Assembly: GCA_016783965.1 (NCBI GenBank)
Contig: JADHVO010000007.1
Location: 271,870-335,869 of the forward strand
DNA: 64,000 bases
Direction: 5' to 3'
DNA from: Alphaproteobacteria bacterium
GTDB taxonomy: Bacteria > Pseudomonadota > Alphaproteobacteria > Micropepsales > Micropepsaceae
The translations under genes and the position numbers were made by a program. Every line of letters starts with the position of its first letter. Position 1 is the stretch's first letter. Positions 1 to 8,433 of this stretch are shown here, one piece after another. The notes under the pieces are model-generated. The model had not been told where the DNA came from. It was given only the letters and a program-made list of their open reading frames with translations, and did not search any database.

Positions 1-610
1 TCGCCTTCAGCACCTGGCCGACGCCCGTGATCGTGCCGCCGGTGCCGACCCCGCTGATCACCGCGTCCACCTTGCCATGCGTGTCGTTCCAGATTTCCTC
101 CGCCGTGGTGCGGCGATGGATCTCCGGGTTCGCCGGGTTCTCGAACTGCTGCGGGATGATCGCACCCGGTGTCGCCTGCACGATCTCGTGCGCCCGCGCG
201 ATCGCGCCCTTCATGCCCTTGGCGCCCTCGGTCAGCTCAACTTCGGCGCCCAGCAGCAGCAGCATCTTGCGCCGCTCCAGCGACATCGTGTCGGGCATCA
301 CAAGAATCAACCGGTAGCCCTTTGCCGCCGCCACGAACGCGAGCGCGATGCCGGTGTTGCCGGAGGTCGGCTCGACCAGCGTCGACTTGCCCGGCGTTAT
401 GATGCCCTGCTTCTCCAGCGCCTCGACCATCGCGACGCCGATGCGGTCCTTTACCGACGAGATCGGGTTGAAGAACTCCAGCTTCAGCAGGACATCCGCC
501 TTGACGCCGGCCTCGGCCGTCAGCCGGTGCAACCGCACCAGCGGCGTATCGCCGATGGTCTCAACGATGGAGTCATACACGCGACCGCGTCCGGGCTTTC
601 CCTGTTCCAT
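1..610 (-). CDS. cysK: Cysteine synthase A, 5' part only (gene runs off the left edge)
   Basis: PLP-dependent O-acetylserine sulfhydrylase, which makes cysteine from O-acetylserine and sulfide in the cytoplasm. The reading frame from the ATG at 610 gives [20 protein letters not shown] followed by the family signatures: TPLVRL, the SSVKDRIG segment with the Schiff-base lysine, the [12 protein letters not shown] loop, and a [10 protein letters not shown] phosphate-binding loop just before the edge. The start is supported by an AGGAGG Shine-Dalgarno sequence a few bases upstream. The gene lies 51 bp downstream of an Rrf2 regulator, the arrangement expected of a cysteine-responsive operon. The C-terminal third is outside the window. 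Confidence 0.95.
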   Translation of the reverse strand, partial: MEQGKPGRGRVYDSIVETIGDTPLVRLHRLTAEAGVKADVLLKLEFFNPISSVKDRIGVAMVEALEKQGIITPGKSTLVEPTSGNTGIALAFVAAAKGYRLILVMPDTMSLERRKMLLLLGAEVELTEGAKGMKGAIARAHEIVQATPGAIIPQQFENPANPEIHRRTTAEEIWNDTHGKVDAVISGVGTGGTITGVGQVLKA

Positions 611-661
611 TCCTTGCCTCCTCGTCATGGCCGGGCAGCATCGGCGCGACCCGGCCAACCA

Positions 662-1114
662 TCAAATAGTAAAATCGGCGGTGTTCCCGCCGCCGCAATC
701 GACGCCGGCGGTGCGCGCCCGCTGGCACAAGTCTTCGATGGATATGGCGTCCAGCCGCGCCATCACCTCGTCCTGCAAGGTCTGGATCAGGGGCGACACG
801 ATGCGGATGCCGAGTTCGGACCGCGGATCGATCGCCTCGCTGTCCTCGTCCTCCAGGCTCTCCGCCACGCGCACCACGTCGCCGACTGAAATCCGCCGCC
901 GCTCTTTCGCCAGGCGATAGCCGCCGCGCGGCCCGCGCACCCCCTTCAGCACGCCGGCGCGCACGAGCTGCTGCATTACCTGCTCCAGATAGCGCTGCGG
1001 GACGCCCTGGCGCGCGGTGATCTCCTTCGCCTGCACCGGCTCCGGGCGCGCATTGAACGCGATGTCGATGACGGCTTCCAGCGCCAGCAATGTCTTTCGC
1101 GAAAGTTTCAGCAT
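662..1114 (-). CDS. Rrf2-family transcriptional regulator (CymR-like)
   Basis: About 150 aa winged-helix regulator. The N-terminal part has the Rrf2 pattern: a helix-turn-helix around residues 25-60 with QAKEIT, GVPQRYLEQVMQQL and the wing GVRGPRGGYRLAKE. IscR/NsrR proteins carry three clustered cysteines for an Fe-S cluster. Here the only two cysteines lie near the C terminus (LCQR and DCGGG), so cluster binding of that kind is unlikely. Position directly before cysK suggests a CymR-type role in sulfur or cysteine control (inference). The ATG at 1114 overlaps the dut stop by one base. A GTG at 1117 is an alternative start. Confidence 0.88.
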   Translation of the reverse strand: MLKLSRKTLLALEAVIDIAFNARPEPVQAKEITARQGVPQRYLEQVMQQLVRAGVLKGVRGPRGGYRLAKERRRISVGDVVRVAESLEDEDSEAIDPRSELGIRIVSPLIQTLQDEVMARLDAISIEDLCQRARTAGVDCGGGNTADFTI

Positions 1115-1572
1115 CACTTTGACTTCACGGTATGGAGGCCGGTGGAGCCGTGACCGCCCGCGCCGCGCGCGGTGTCGGACAGGCTTGATTGCTCGACGAG
1201 TTCGGCGCGCTCATGCCGGGCGATCACCATCTGTGCGACGCGCATGCCGCGTGTGACGGTGAAGGGCTGGTCGCTCAGGTTGATCAGCACCGTCTTCAGC
1301 TCGCCGCGATAATCGGAGTCGATCGTGCCCGGCGTGTTCAGCACCGTCAGGCCGTGGTTCAGCGCCAACCCGGAGCGCGGCCGCACCTGCGCCTCGATCC
1401 CGCGCGGCAGCTCGATCGCTATCCCGTTCGGCACCAGCACGCGCTTGCCGGGCGCCAGCAACACGTCCTCCGGCACCGCCGCCAGCAGGTCCATCCCTGC
1501 CGAACCTTCCGTTGCATAGGCGGGCAAGGGCAGATCCGCCGCATGCGGCAATCGAACGATGCCGACCTTCAT
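1114..1572 (-). CDS. dut: dUTP diphosphatase (dUTPase)
   Basis: Hydrolyses dUTP to dUMP and pyrophosphate, keeping uracil out of DNA and supplying dTMP synthesis. 152 aa is the normal length for the trimeric enzyme. Family motifs appear in order: [20 protein letters not shown], the catalytic segment [13 protein letters not shown] with its aspartate, and the C-terminal arm GAGGHGSTG that closes over the active site. The start at 1572 gives [11 protein letters not shown]; a longer open frame upstream is intergenic repeat. The gene is the first of a dut/rrf2/cysK run and is separated from coaBC by a repeat. Confidence 0.95.
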   Translation of the reverse strand: MKVGIVRLPHAADLPLPAYATEGSAGMDLLAAVPEDVLLAPGKRVLVPNGIAIELPRGIEAQVRPRSGLALNHGLTVLNTPGTIDSDYRGELKTVLINLSDQPFTVTRGMRVAQMVIARHERAELVEQSSLSDTARGAGGHGSTGLHTVKSK

Positions 1573-1745
1573 TTTCCTCCCCCGCTCACGGGGGAGGGGG
1601 ACCATCGCGCAGCGATGGTGGAAGGGGGGAAATCCCCGCCCTCGCCCAATTTTGCACCATCGGAATTCTCCCCCTTTCGTCTCGTCGTGCCGACGCGCGC
1701 CGATCCACCTCCCCCGTAAATGGGGGAGGAAAGGGATGCGTGCAT
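1573..1745. repeat. Intergenic palindromic repeat between coaBC and dut
   Basis: The interval is bounded at both sides by C/G-rich inverted arms: cctcccccgctcacggggga at the left, and cacctcccccgtaaatgggg at the right. A second small hairpin, accatcgcgcagcgatggt, lies between them. No gene is visible here. The layout resembles the shorter palindromes at 36174-36218, 36531-36585 and 59352-59400, so it is probably a member of a dispersed repeat group that may also act as RNA secondary structure in the coaBC-dut transcript. Confidence 0.65.
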
Positions 1746-1759
1746 GTTCGCGCGTGCCG

Positions 1760-2965
1760 TCACGCCGCCTTCCCGCGAACAGCATCCGCGATCCGCGCCG
1801 CCAGCCGCGTGCCGACTTCGCTTTTCTGCATTTCGGGCCAGTCTTCGACACCGCCGGCCGTCACAATGTGCACCGTGTTCCTGTCGCCACCCATGACCCC
1901 GGTCGCCGGCGAAACGTCGTTCGCCACGATCCAGTCGCAGCCTTTCTTCTTCAGCTTCGCTTGCGCATAGGCGACGACGTTCTCCGTCTCCGCCGCGAAG
2001 CCGATCAGCAGCCCCGGCCGCTGCGCATGCCGCGCCAGGGTCGCCAGGATGTCCGGATTCTCCGCCATCTGGATCGCCGGCGCCTTCGCGCCCGCGTCTT
2101 TCTTGATCTTGCTGTTGAGCGCGACTTCCGGCCGCCAGTCCGCCACGGCCGCCGTCATCACCGCGACATCCGCGGGCAGGGCGCTCTCGCACGCTGCCAG
2201 CATCTCGCGTGCTGTTGTCACTTTGAGCAGCCGCACGCTGGTGGGTGCGGCAATATCGACCGGTCCAGACACCAGCGTCGTCTCCGCCCCTGCCCGCGCC
2301 AAGGCATCGGCAATCGCATAGCCCTGCTTGCCTGACGAGCGGTTGGCGATGAACCGCACCGGATCGATCGGCTCCTGCGTTGGCCCCGCCGTCACCAGCG
2401 CGCGCAGTCCGTTCAGCCGGCCGCCGCTCGCAAAATACTTCTCTATGGCCGCTGCGATCTCCGCCGGTTCAGCCATCCGTCCCGGCCCGAACTCGCCGCA
2501 CGCCATCTCGCCGTCATTCGGCCCGACGAACAGCACGCCATCCTTCTTGAGTGCTGCCAAATTCCGCTGTGTCGCCGGGTGGTTCCACATCCGCACGTTC
2601 ATCGCCGGCGCCATCAGCACCGGCTTGTCCGTCGCGAGCAGTGCCGTCGACGCCAGGTCGTTTGCCAGCCCGCCCGCCAGCTTGGCCATCAGGTCGGCGG
2701 TCGCCGGCGCCACGACAAGCAGGTCCGCCGAGCGCGACAGCTCGATGTGCCCCATCTCCGACTCATCGGTCAGGCTGAACAGGTCGGTGAAAACCTTCTC
2801 GCCGCTCAATGACGCGACGGAAAGAGGCGTAACAAATTCAGTTCCCGCCTGCGTAAGGATTGCATGCACGCCGCAACCGCGCGTTTTAAGCGCGCGAATG
2901 AGCTCCAGACTCTTGTAGGCTGCGATACCGCCGCCGATGATGAGCAACACGCTTTTGCCGCGCAT
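1760..2965 (-). CDS. coaBC: Bifunctional phosphopantothenoylcysteine decarboxylase / phosphopantothenate-cysteine ligase
   Basis: Catalyses two consecutive steps of coenzyme A synthesis. 401 aa, the usual length for the fused enzyme. The N-terminal flavoprotein (CoaC, about 1-190) shows [23 protein letters not shown] with the active-site histidine, PAMNVRMW and [13 protein letters not shown] with the catalytic cysteine. The C-terminal ligase (CoaB) begins near [20 protein letters not shown] and includes [10 protein letters not shown]. The start at 2965 ([12 protein letters not shown]) fits the family; longer upstream frames run through the divergent promoter region. A TATAAT box lies 25 bases upstream. 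Confidence 0.96.
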   Translation of the reverse strand: MRGKSVLLIIGGGIAAYKSLELIRALKTRGCGVHAILTQAGTEFVTPLSVASLSGEKVFTDLFSLTDESEMGHIELSRSADLLVVAPATADLMAKLAGGLANDLASTALLATDKPVLMAPAMNVRMWNHPATQRNLAALKKDGVLFVGPNDGEMACGEFGPGRMAEPAEIAAAIEKYFASGGRLNGLRALVTAGPTQEPIDPVRFIANRSSGKQGYAIADALARAGAETTLVSGPVDIAAPTSVRLLKVTTAREMLAACESALPADVAVMTAAVADWRPEVALNSKIKKDAGAKAPAIQMAENPDILATLARHAQRPGLLIGFAAETENVVAYAQAKLKKKGCDWIVANDVSPATGVMGGDRNTVHIVTAGGVEDWPEMQKSEVGTRLAARIADAVRGKAA

Positions 2966-2989
2966 GCGCAGAATCCTCTGGACCGGCGA

Positions 2990-2995
2990 ATTATA
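2990..2995 (-). promoter_or_regulatory. Candidate -10 box for coaBC
   Basis: On the minus strand this hexamer reads TATAAT, a perfect match to the housekeeping -10 consensus, ending 25 bases before the coaBC ATG. I see no good TTGACA-like -35 at 16-18 bp spacing. The 100-bp gap to the divergent gene at 3066 must hold both promoters. Confidence 0.45.
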
Positions 2996-3065
2996 CCGCC
3001 CTTTGCGGGAAATATAGTGATTTACGGTCCCGACGTGTAGATCGGCGGCCACAGGGAGCAAACCT

Positions 3066-4937
3066 ATGAATTTACAGGTGAAATCGACCGAGCTGCCGCC
3101 CTTTAAGCCGCTGCCCCAAAAGGCGCCGGACATCGACGTGCGCCGAATGCCCGACGGCACGGTGTACATCGACTCAAACCACAAGCTCGGCCCGTTGCAT
3201 CGCTCGATTGCCCATCTCTTCGTGGAAAGGGCGGCCGCGCATCCCGAACGCAACTTCATCGGCGAGCGAATCCCGTTGCCGGACGGCAAGACGGGCGACT
3301 GGCGCTTCATCACCTATGGCGAGGCGTACAATCGCGCCCGATCGATCGCCCAAGGGCTGCTCTCCCGCGGCTTCACCGCCGATACCCCGCTGATGATCCT
3401 CTCCGGCAATTCCATCGTGCACGCCACGATGGCGCTGGGTGCGATGCTCGCGGGCGTGCCCATCGCGCCTGTCAGCGTCGCGTACTCGCTGATGTCCGGC
3501 GATAACTCCAAGCTGAAGCACGTCTTCGCAACGACCCAGCCGAAGATGATCTTCGCCGACAATGGCCCGATGTTCGCCCGCGCGCTGAACGCGCTGCCGC
3601 TCGATGGCGTGGAGGTCGTCACCGTCACGCCGATCCCCGACCGCAGGACTACGTCCTACGACGATCTCATCCGCACCAATGCCGGCCCTGACGTGGCGAA
3701 GGCGCTGGACAGGATCACCCACGACACGACCGCGAAGTACCTCTTCACCTCCGGCTCCACAGGGATGCCCAAGGGCGTGATCCAGACGCATCGTATGATG
3801 TGCGCCGTGATCGCCGCGACCGAGGCGCTGCGTACCGAGCCTGCCGACCCGAACGAGATTCCGCAGTCGCTCGAATGGATGCCCTGGAACCACATATCTG
3901 CGGGCAACATCGGCTTCAACGGCCAGATCAACGCCGGCGGTACGATCTATCTCGATGCCGGCAAGCCCGTGCCCGGCCTGTTCGACGAGACCATCCGCAA
4001 TCTGCGCGACATCGTCCCGCTCGGCATCGGCACCGCGCCCATCGCTTTCGGCTGGCTGTGCGACGCGATGGAGCGCGACGACACCCTGCGCGACCACGTG
4101 TTCAGGAAGCTGCGCACCGCCGGCTACGGCGGCGCGACGCTTAGCCAGGACATCTATGAGCGCTTCCAGGCGCTCGCCATCGCGTCGACGGGCAACCGCA
4201 TCCCGATGACCACCATGTACGGCGCGACCGAGACCCAGGGCGTGACCGTGGTGCACTGGATCACGGAGCGTGTCGGCCTCGTCGGCCTGCCGCTCCCCGG
4301 TATCACGCTCAAGCTCGTGCCCAACGGCACTAAACTGGAGGTGCGCGTAAAGGGCCCGACGGTGACGCCCGGCTATCACAAGCGCGACGATCTGACGAAA
4401 GCCGCGTTCGATAGCGAAGGCTTCTACTCCCTCGGCGACGCAGCGAAATTCCTCGACGACAACGACCCTATGCAGGGCCTCGTCTTCGACGGCCGCGTGA
4501 CGGAGGACTTCAAGCTGGACAGCGGCACCTGGGTCAGCGCCGGCACCTTGCGTGCTCACGCCGTCGCCGCCGCATCGCCGCTGATCTTCGACTGCATCGT
4601 CTGCGGCCAGGACAAGCCCTACGTCGCGCTGCTCGCGTGGCCGGTCGCCGCCGCGGCGAAGGAGATCTGCGGCAGCGCCGATCCGAACGTGATAGTGAAG
4701 GACGAGAAGATCCGCGCCTTCATCCGCGACAAGTTTGCCGCCTACAACAAGGGCCAGTCCGGCTCCTCCACGCGCATCAAGCGCGTGATCCTGATGGCCG
4801 AACCGCCCTCGGTCGATGGCCACGAGATCACCGACAAGGGCTACGTGAACCAGCGCGCCACGATGGACCGCCGCCGCCCGCTCGTTGACAAGCTCTTCGC
4901 CGCGTCGCCTGATCCTGAGGTGATCGAAATCCCGTAA
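3066..4937 (+). CDS. fcs: Feruloyl-CoA synthase-like acyl-CoA synthetase
   Basis: ANL-superfamily ligase, 623 aa, expected to activate an aromatic or other carboxylic acid to its CoA thioester with ATP. The adenylation motif YLFTSGSTGMPKGVIQTH lies near residues 225-242, the A5 motif YGATETQ in the middle, and YSLGDAAKF follows. The signature FDGRVTEDFKLDSGTWVS is specific to the feruloyl-CoA synthase branch, as is ILSGNSIVHATMALGAML near the N terminus. The usual partners, hydroxycinnamoyl-CoA hydratase/lyase and vanillin dehydrogenase, are not beside it, so the substrate is uncertain. A short gap with a strong SD joins it to the next gene. Confidence 0.82.
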   Translation: MNLQVKSTELPPFKPLPQKAPDIDVRRMPDGTVYIDSNHKLGPLHRSIAHLFVERAAAHPERNFIGERIPLPDGKTGDWRFITYGEAYNRARSIAQGLLSRGFTADTPLMILSGNSIVHATMALGAMLAGVPIAPVSVAYSLMSGDNSKLKHVFATTQPKMIFADNGPMFARALNALPLDGVEVVTVTPIPDRRTTSYDDLIRTNAGPDVAKALDRITHDTTAKYLFTSGSTGMPKGVIQTHRMMCAVIAATEALRTEPADPNEIPQSLEWMPWNHISAGNIGFNGQINAGGTIYLDAGKPVPGLFDETIRNLRDIVPLGIGTAPIAFGWLCDAMERDDTLRDHVFRKLRTAGYGGATLSQDIYERFQALAIASTGNRIPMTTMYGATETQGVTVVHWITERVGLVGLPLPGITLKLVPNGTKLEVRVKGPTVTPGYHKRDDLTKAAFDSEGFYSLGDAAKFLDDNDPMQGLVFDGRVTEDFKLDSGTWVSAGTLRAHAVAAASPLIFDCIVCGQDKPYVALLAWPVAAAAKEICGSADPNVIVKDEKIRAFIRDKFAAYNKGQSGSSTRIKRVILMAEPPSVDGHEITDKGYVNQRATMDRRRPLVDKLFAASPDPEVIEIP

Positions 4938-4948
4938 GGGGAGGGGCC

Positions 4949-5542
4949 ATGAAGCGGGTTCTGCTGGCGTCGTTCACTCTGGCGGCGCTGGCCGCCGGCG
5001 CGCGGGCGGAAAACCTGCGCTATCCGGAGACCGGCGATCCTGCCTTCGTCATCACGACGCCCGACGGCTGGACGCACACGGTCAATGCGAATGGCAATCT
5101 GATCGTCTTCAACGAACCGCATACCGCGTCGATCAATTTCAAGATCGGCGAGCTCGACGGCTCCCTCGACGAACTCGCTGCGAAAGCCGCGTCAACGCCG
5201 GACGGCATGCCGCCCGCGAACAGGGGCACCGCCGACATCGCCGGCGGCTACAAGGGCACGGTTTACGAGAGCAAGTTCGTCACCCCGGGTGGAGTCAAGA
5301 CCGACCTGCGCATGATCCTGGTCAGGCTCGACGAGGGCGACTTCTTCGAAAGCGGTCACTTCGCGGCCGCGGTCCTGCTGACGGCCGAAGGCATCAACGA
5401 TGACCAGCGCGACGCCGCGCGCGCCGTCCTCGCCAACGCCAGGCTCACGGCGCCACCAGCGCCGCCGCCAGCCGCACCGGCGGCGACGCCTGCACCCGCG
5501 CCCGACGCAGCGCCGACATCCTTGCCGGCCCCGAAGCCCTGA
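4949..5542 (+). CDS. Secreted protein with Pro/Ala-rich tail, function unknown
   Basis: 197 aa. Residues 1-20 form a clear Sec signal peptide (MKRVLLASFTLAALAAGARA), so the product is periplasmic or exported. The middle contains the pattern FVITTPDGWTHTVNANGN and no recognisable catalytic motif. The last 35 residues are almost entirely Pro, Ala and Asp, like a flexible linker. Strong SD (GGGGAGG) 11 bases after the synthetase stop; its own stop overlaps the next start by one base (TGATG). It therefore looks like the middle gene of a three-gene unit with the acyl-CoA synthetase and the DUF924 protein. Confidence 0.75.
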   Translation: MKRVLLASFTLAALAAGARAENLRYPETGDPAFVITTPDGWTHTVNANGNLIVFNEPHTASINFKIGELDGSLDELAAKAASTPDGMPPANRGTADIAGGYKGTVYESKFVTPGGVKTDLRMILVRLDEGDFFESGHFAAAVLLTAEGINDDQRDAARAVLANARLTAPPAPPPAAPAATPAPAPDAAPTSLPAPKP

Positions 5543-6093
5543 TGTCCGAAACACCGCTCAGCGTCATCCAGTTCTGGCGCGACGAGGTCGGCGAGGCCCG
5601 CTGGTATGTCGCTGATCCCACGCTCGACAAGCAGATCCGCGACCGCTTTGGACCGCTCTGGTGCGACACCCGTGACGGCAAGCTCAACGGCTGGCAGATG
5701 ACGCCCGATGGCACGCTGGCGCTGCTGATCGTGCTCGATCAATTCCCACGCAACATGTTTCGCGGCCATGCGGACGCGTTCGCCAGCGACGCGCAGGCGC
5801 TTTCCGTCGCCAAGACCGCGGTGGCGCGCGAGATCGACCTGCGCGTACCCACGGTGCTCCGCCAGTTCTTCTTCACGCCGTTCATGCATTCGGAGAACCT
5901 GGCCGACCAGGACCGCTGCATCGCGCTGTTCATCCAGCGCGACGGTCCGGAGGCCTACAATTTGCCATTCGCCCGCCAGCATCGGGACGTGATCGCGAGA
6001 TTTGGCCGGTTTCCCGCGCGAAACGCCGCGCTCGGCCGCGCCTCGACGCCGGAGGAACTCGCCTTCCTGAACGCAGGCCAAACGGCCCGTTAA
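5542..6093 (+). CDS. DUF924 family protein (TPR-like all-helical)
   Basis: 183 aa. Shows the DUF924 conserved blocks in order: VIQFW near the N terminus, VLDQFPRNMFRG, FFFTPFMHSEN, the basic HRDVIARFGRFPARNAALGR, and STPEELAFL at the end. Members are widespread small cytoplasmic proteins with a TPR-like fold whose biochemical role is not established. Translationally coupled to the upstream secreted protein by a one-base stop/start overlap. Confidence 0.9.
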   Translation: MSETPLSVIQFWRDEVGEARWYVADPTLDKQIRDRFGPLWCDTRDGKLNGWQMTPDGTLALLIVLDQFPRNMFRGHADAFASDAQALSVAKTAVAREIDLRVPTVLRQFFFTPFMHSENLADQDRCIALFIQRDGPEAYNLPFARQHRDVIARFGRFPARNAALGRASTPEELAFLNAGQTAR

Positions 6094-6131
6094 CCGCCCA
6101 CTCAGCTTCCAGGTGCTCTCATGAGCACGCC

Positions 6132-6344
6132 ATGCAGCTGACCGCTAACGACTTCTATCGCCTCGCCGCCGACCTCACCGACGAACACGGTGCCGACGCG
6201 ATGGAGTATGCCCGCCGCGCCGTAGCCGCCTTCGAGGCCGAGGGCGCCAAAGACCGTGCCCGCTTCTGGTTCACGATGTGCGTCTTCCTCGACGACCTCG
6301 CCGAGCATCGCAACGACCCTGATCGCCCGGTCACGATTCACTAG
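6132..6344 (+). CDS. Small conserved-looking hypothetical protein (70 aa)
   Basis: 70 aa acidic, helical protein beginning MQLTANDFYRLAADL, with a Phe/Trp-rich centre (ARFWFTMCVFLDDL) and ending PVTIH. No transmembrane segment and no known catalytic motif. The codon usage matches neighbouring genes (strong third-position G/C), which argues for real coding. The SD is weak; an earlier ATG at 6121 closes after six codons. Function unknown. Confidence 0.6.
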   Translation: MQLTANDFYRLAADLTDEHGADAMEYARRAVAAFEAEGAKDRARFWFTMCVFLDDLAEHRNDPDRPVTIH

Positions 6345-6474
6345 GCCCCGGCCAAGCGAGGCGCGAGCCGGGACCTCCCGCAGCGCGTCAAGAGCAGCCG
6401 GTTGCCTTAACGCCACCTTGCGCGCCGTTCGGAGATAGCCTCACACTATCTGGCAACTCTCGCCGGTCTTCCGC

Positions 6475-7413
6475 ATGCCGCTCGATCCGATCGTCAAAGG
6501 CTTCCTTGACCAGATGAAGGCTATGGGCGGCCCCAAGATGTCCGAGGTCGGCGCCCCCGCCGGCCGCGAGCAGTTCAATGCCCTGATGCAGCTCGTCGGT
6601 CCCAAGGACGTCGCCATCGGCAAGGTCCAGAACCTCACCGTGCCCGGCAAGGGCGGTCCCATCCCGATCCGCGTCTATACGCCGGTCGCTGCGGGGCGGG
6701 AGTCGATGCCGGCTCTCATCTATTTCCACGGCGGCGGCTGGGTGATCGGCAACATCGATTCCCACGACGGCCTCTGCCGCCTGATGGCGAACGAGGGCGG
6801 CTTCCGCGTCATCGCGGTCGAATACCGTCTGGGGCCCGAGCACAAATATCCCGCCGCGTACGACGATGCGATCTCCGCGCTGACGTGGATCGCCTCAAAC
6901 GCGGCCGGCATCGGTGTCGATGCCAACCAGCTCGCCGTCGGCGGCGACAGCGCCGGCGGCTGCCTGGCCGCCGTCTGCGCGCAATACGCGAAGGCGAAGG
7001 GCATCCCGCTCGACGCGCAGATGCTGTTCTTCCCGGTGACGCAGATCGGCGAGCAGACGGCATCGCTCAAGGAATTCGCCGTCGGCTATTTCCTTGAGAA
7101 GGAAACGCTCGACTGGTTCTACGACTGCTATCTGCCCGCCGGTGCCGACAAGAACGATCCGAAGATCTCGCCGCTGCGTGCCAAGGATCTCTCCGGCCTC
7201 GCGCCGGCCTATATCATGCTCGGCGGCTTCGATCCGCTGCATGACGAGGGCATGCAGTACGCCGACAAGCTGCGCGCAGCCGGCGTGAAGGTCACCGTGG
7301 CCGACTACTCCGACATGGTGCACACGTTCATCTATCTCCAGAGCGTGCTCCCCCAGGCTCATGAGGCCCTTGCCAGCGCCGCCAAGGCCGTCGCCAAGAT
7401 GTTCACCGAGTAA
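6475..7413 (+). CDS. Alpha/beta hydrolase, hormone-sensitive-lipase family esterase (copy 1)
   Basis: 312 aa cytoplasmic esterase of the HSL (family IV) type. The oxyanion-hole motif HGGGWVIG is near residue 85 and the nucleophile elbow GGDSAGG near 157. The acid residue lies in FDPLHDEG and the catalytic histidine in MVHTFIY near the C terminus. Likely substrates are short- to medium-chain esters. It is followed after 11 bp by a close paralogue (7425-8369), so the two form a tandem duplication and probably one transcript. No signal peptide. The start (MPLDPIVKGFLDQMKAM) aligns with that of the paralogue (MSLDANVKAMLDQMKAM). Confidence 0.92.
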   Translation: MPLDPIVKGFLDQMKAMGGPKMSEVGAPAGREQFNALMQLVGPKDVAIGKVQNLTVPGKGGPIPIRVYTPVAAGRESMPALIYFHGGGWVIGNIDSHDGLCRLMANEGGFRVIAVEYRLGPEHKYPAAYDDAISALTWIASNAAGIGVDANQLAVGGDSAGGCLAAVCAQYAKAKGIPLDAQMLFFPVTQIGEQTASLKEFAVGYFLEKETLDWFYDCYLPAGADKNDPKISPLRAKDLSGLAPAYIMLGGFDPLHDEGMQYADKLRAAGVKVTVADYSDMVHTFIYLQSVLPQAHEALASAAKAVAKMFTE

Positions 7414-7424
7414 GGACCGCTTCC

Positions 7425-8369
7425 ATGTCCCTCGACGCCAACGTCAAAGCCATGCTCGACCAGATGAAGGCGATGGCGCTGCCGAAGATGTGGGAGCTGG
7501 GCCCGCAGGCCGCGCGCGCCGCGATGCGTCTGCGCTTTCCCGGCATCACGGAGACACCCACCGGCCCGATTACCGACCGCACCATTCCTGGTCCTGCTCA
7601 CGCGATCGGCGTGCGCATCTACACCCCGCTATCCGCCACCAGCACCGTGCTGCCCGGGCTCATCTTCTTCCATGGCGGCGGCTTCGTGCTTGGCGATCTC
7701 GACTCGCACGACGACCTCTGCCGCGTGCTTGCCAACGAAAGCGGTTGCCGCGTCGTCAGCATCGACTACCGCCTCGCGCCCGAGCACCCGTTCCCCGCCG
7801 CGGTCGACGACTGCTTTGCCGCCACGAAATACGTCGCGGCCCACGCCGGCGAGTTCGGCATCGACGCCAGCCGCCTCGCAGTAGGCGGCGACAGCGCCGG
7901 TGGCAACCTCGCCGCCGTGGTTTGCCAGCTCGCGAAGGGCGGCGGCCCCAAGATCGCCTACCAGCTCCTCATCTATCCCGTGACCCAGCTCGGCGCGCCG
8001 GTCGACACGCCGTCGATGCGGGAGAACGGCAAAGGCTACTTCCTCGAGAAGGAAGGCATGGACTGGTTCACCAAGCTCTACTGCCCCGACCACGCGCACC
8101 GCACCGACCCGCGCCTCAGCCCGCTGCTCTGCCAGGACCTTGCAGGCCAGCCGCCGGCTTATGTCATCACCGCCGGTTTCGATCCGCTGCGCGACGAGGG
8201 CAAGGACTATGCCGACGCGCTCGACAAGGCGGGCGTCAGCGTCACCTATGTGAACTACCCCGGCATGGTTCACGGCTTCTTCAGCATGCGCGCACTGATT
8301 CCCAAGGCACGCGAAGCCGTCGCCGCCGCGGCGGCCGCGTTGCGCGAAGGCCTCGCCAGGACCGCGTAG
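7425..8369 (+). CDS. Alpha/beta hydrolase, hormone-sensitive-lipase family esterase (copy 2)
   Basis: 314 aa paralogue of the preceding esterase. HGGGFVLG lies near residue 83, GGDSAGGN near 153, FDPLRDEG near 250, and the histidine segment MVHGFFSM near 275. An AGGA SD precedes the ATG. The two copies share the N-terminal helix and the KGYFLEKE/VGYFLEKE block before the cap region but differ in the lid, which suggests different substrates. It converges on the AGPS-like gene, with 64 bp between the stops. Confidence 0.93.
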   Translation: MSLDANVKAMLDQMKAMALPKMWELGPQAARAAMRLRFPGITETPTGPITDRTIPGPAHAIGVRIYTPLSATSTVLPGLIFFHGGGFVLGDLDSHDDLCRVLANESGCRVVSIDYRLAPEHPFPAAVDDCFAATKYVAAHAGEFGIDASRLAVGGDSAGGNLAAVVCQLAKGGGPKIAYQLLIYPVTQLGAPVDTPSMRENGKGYFLEKEGMDWFTKLYCPDHAHRTDPRLSPLLCQDLAGQPPAYVITAGFDPLRDEGKDYADALDKAGVSVTYVNYPGMVHGFFSMRALIPKAREAVAAAAAALREGLARTA

Positions 8370-8433
8370 TGTTTTTCGGCCCCTGAAATTGGATTGCCCG
8401 GACGCGCCGGCCAATGACAGCGGGCGACGAAGA

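Noticed and set aside
3174..4823. A 549-codon antisense frame opposite the acyl-CoA synthetase
   Set aside because: Arg/Ala/Asp-rich shadow frame without SD or motif; the sense frame has all ANL motifs.
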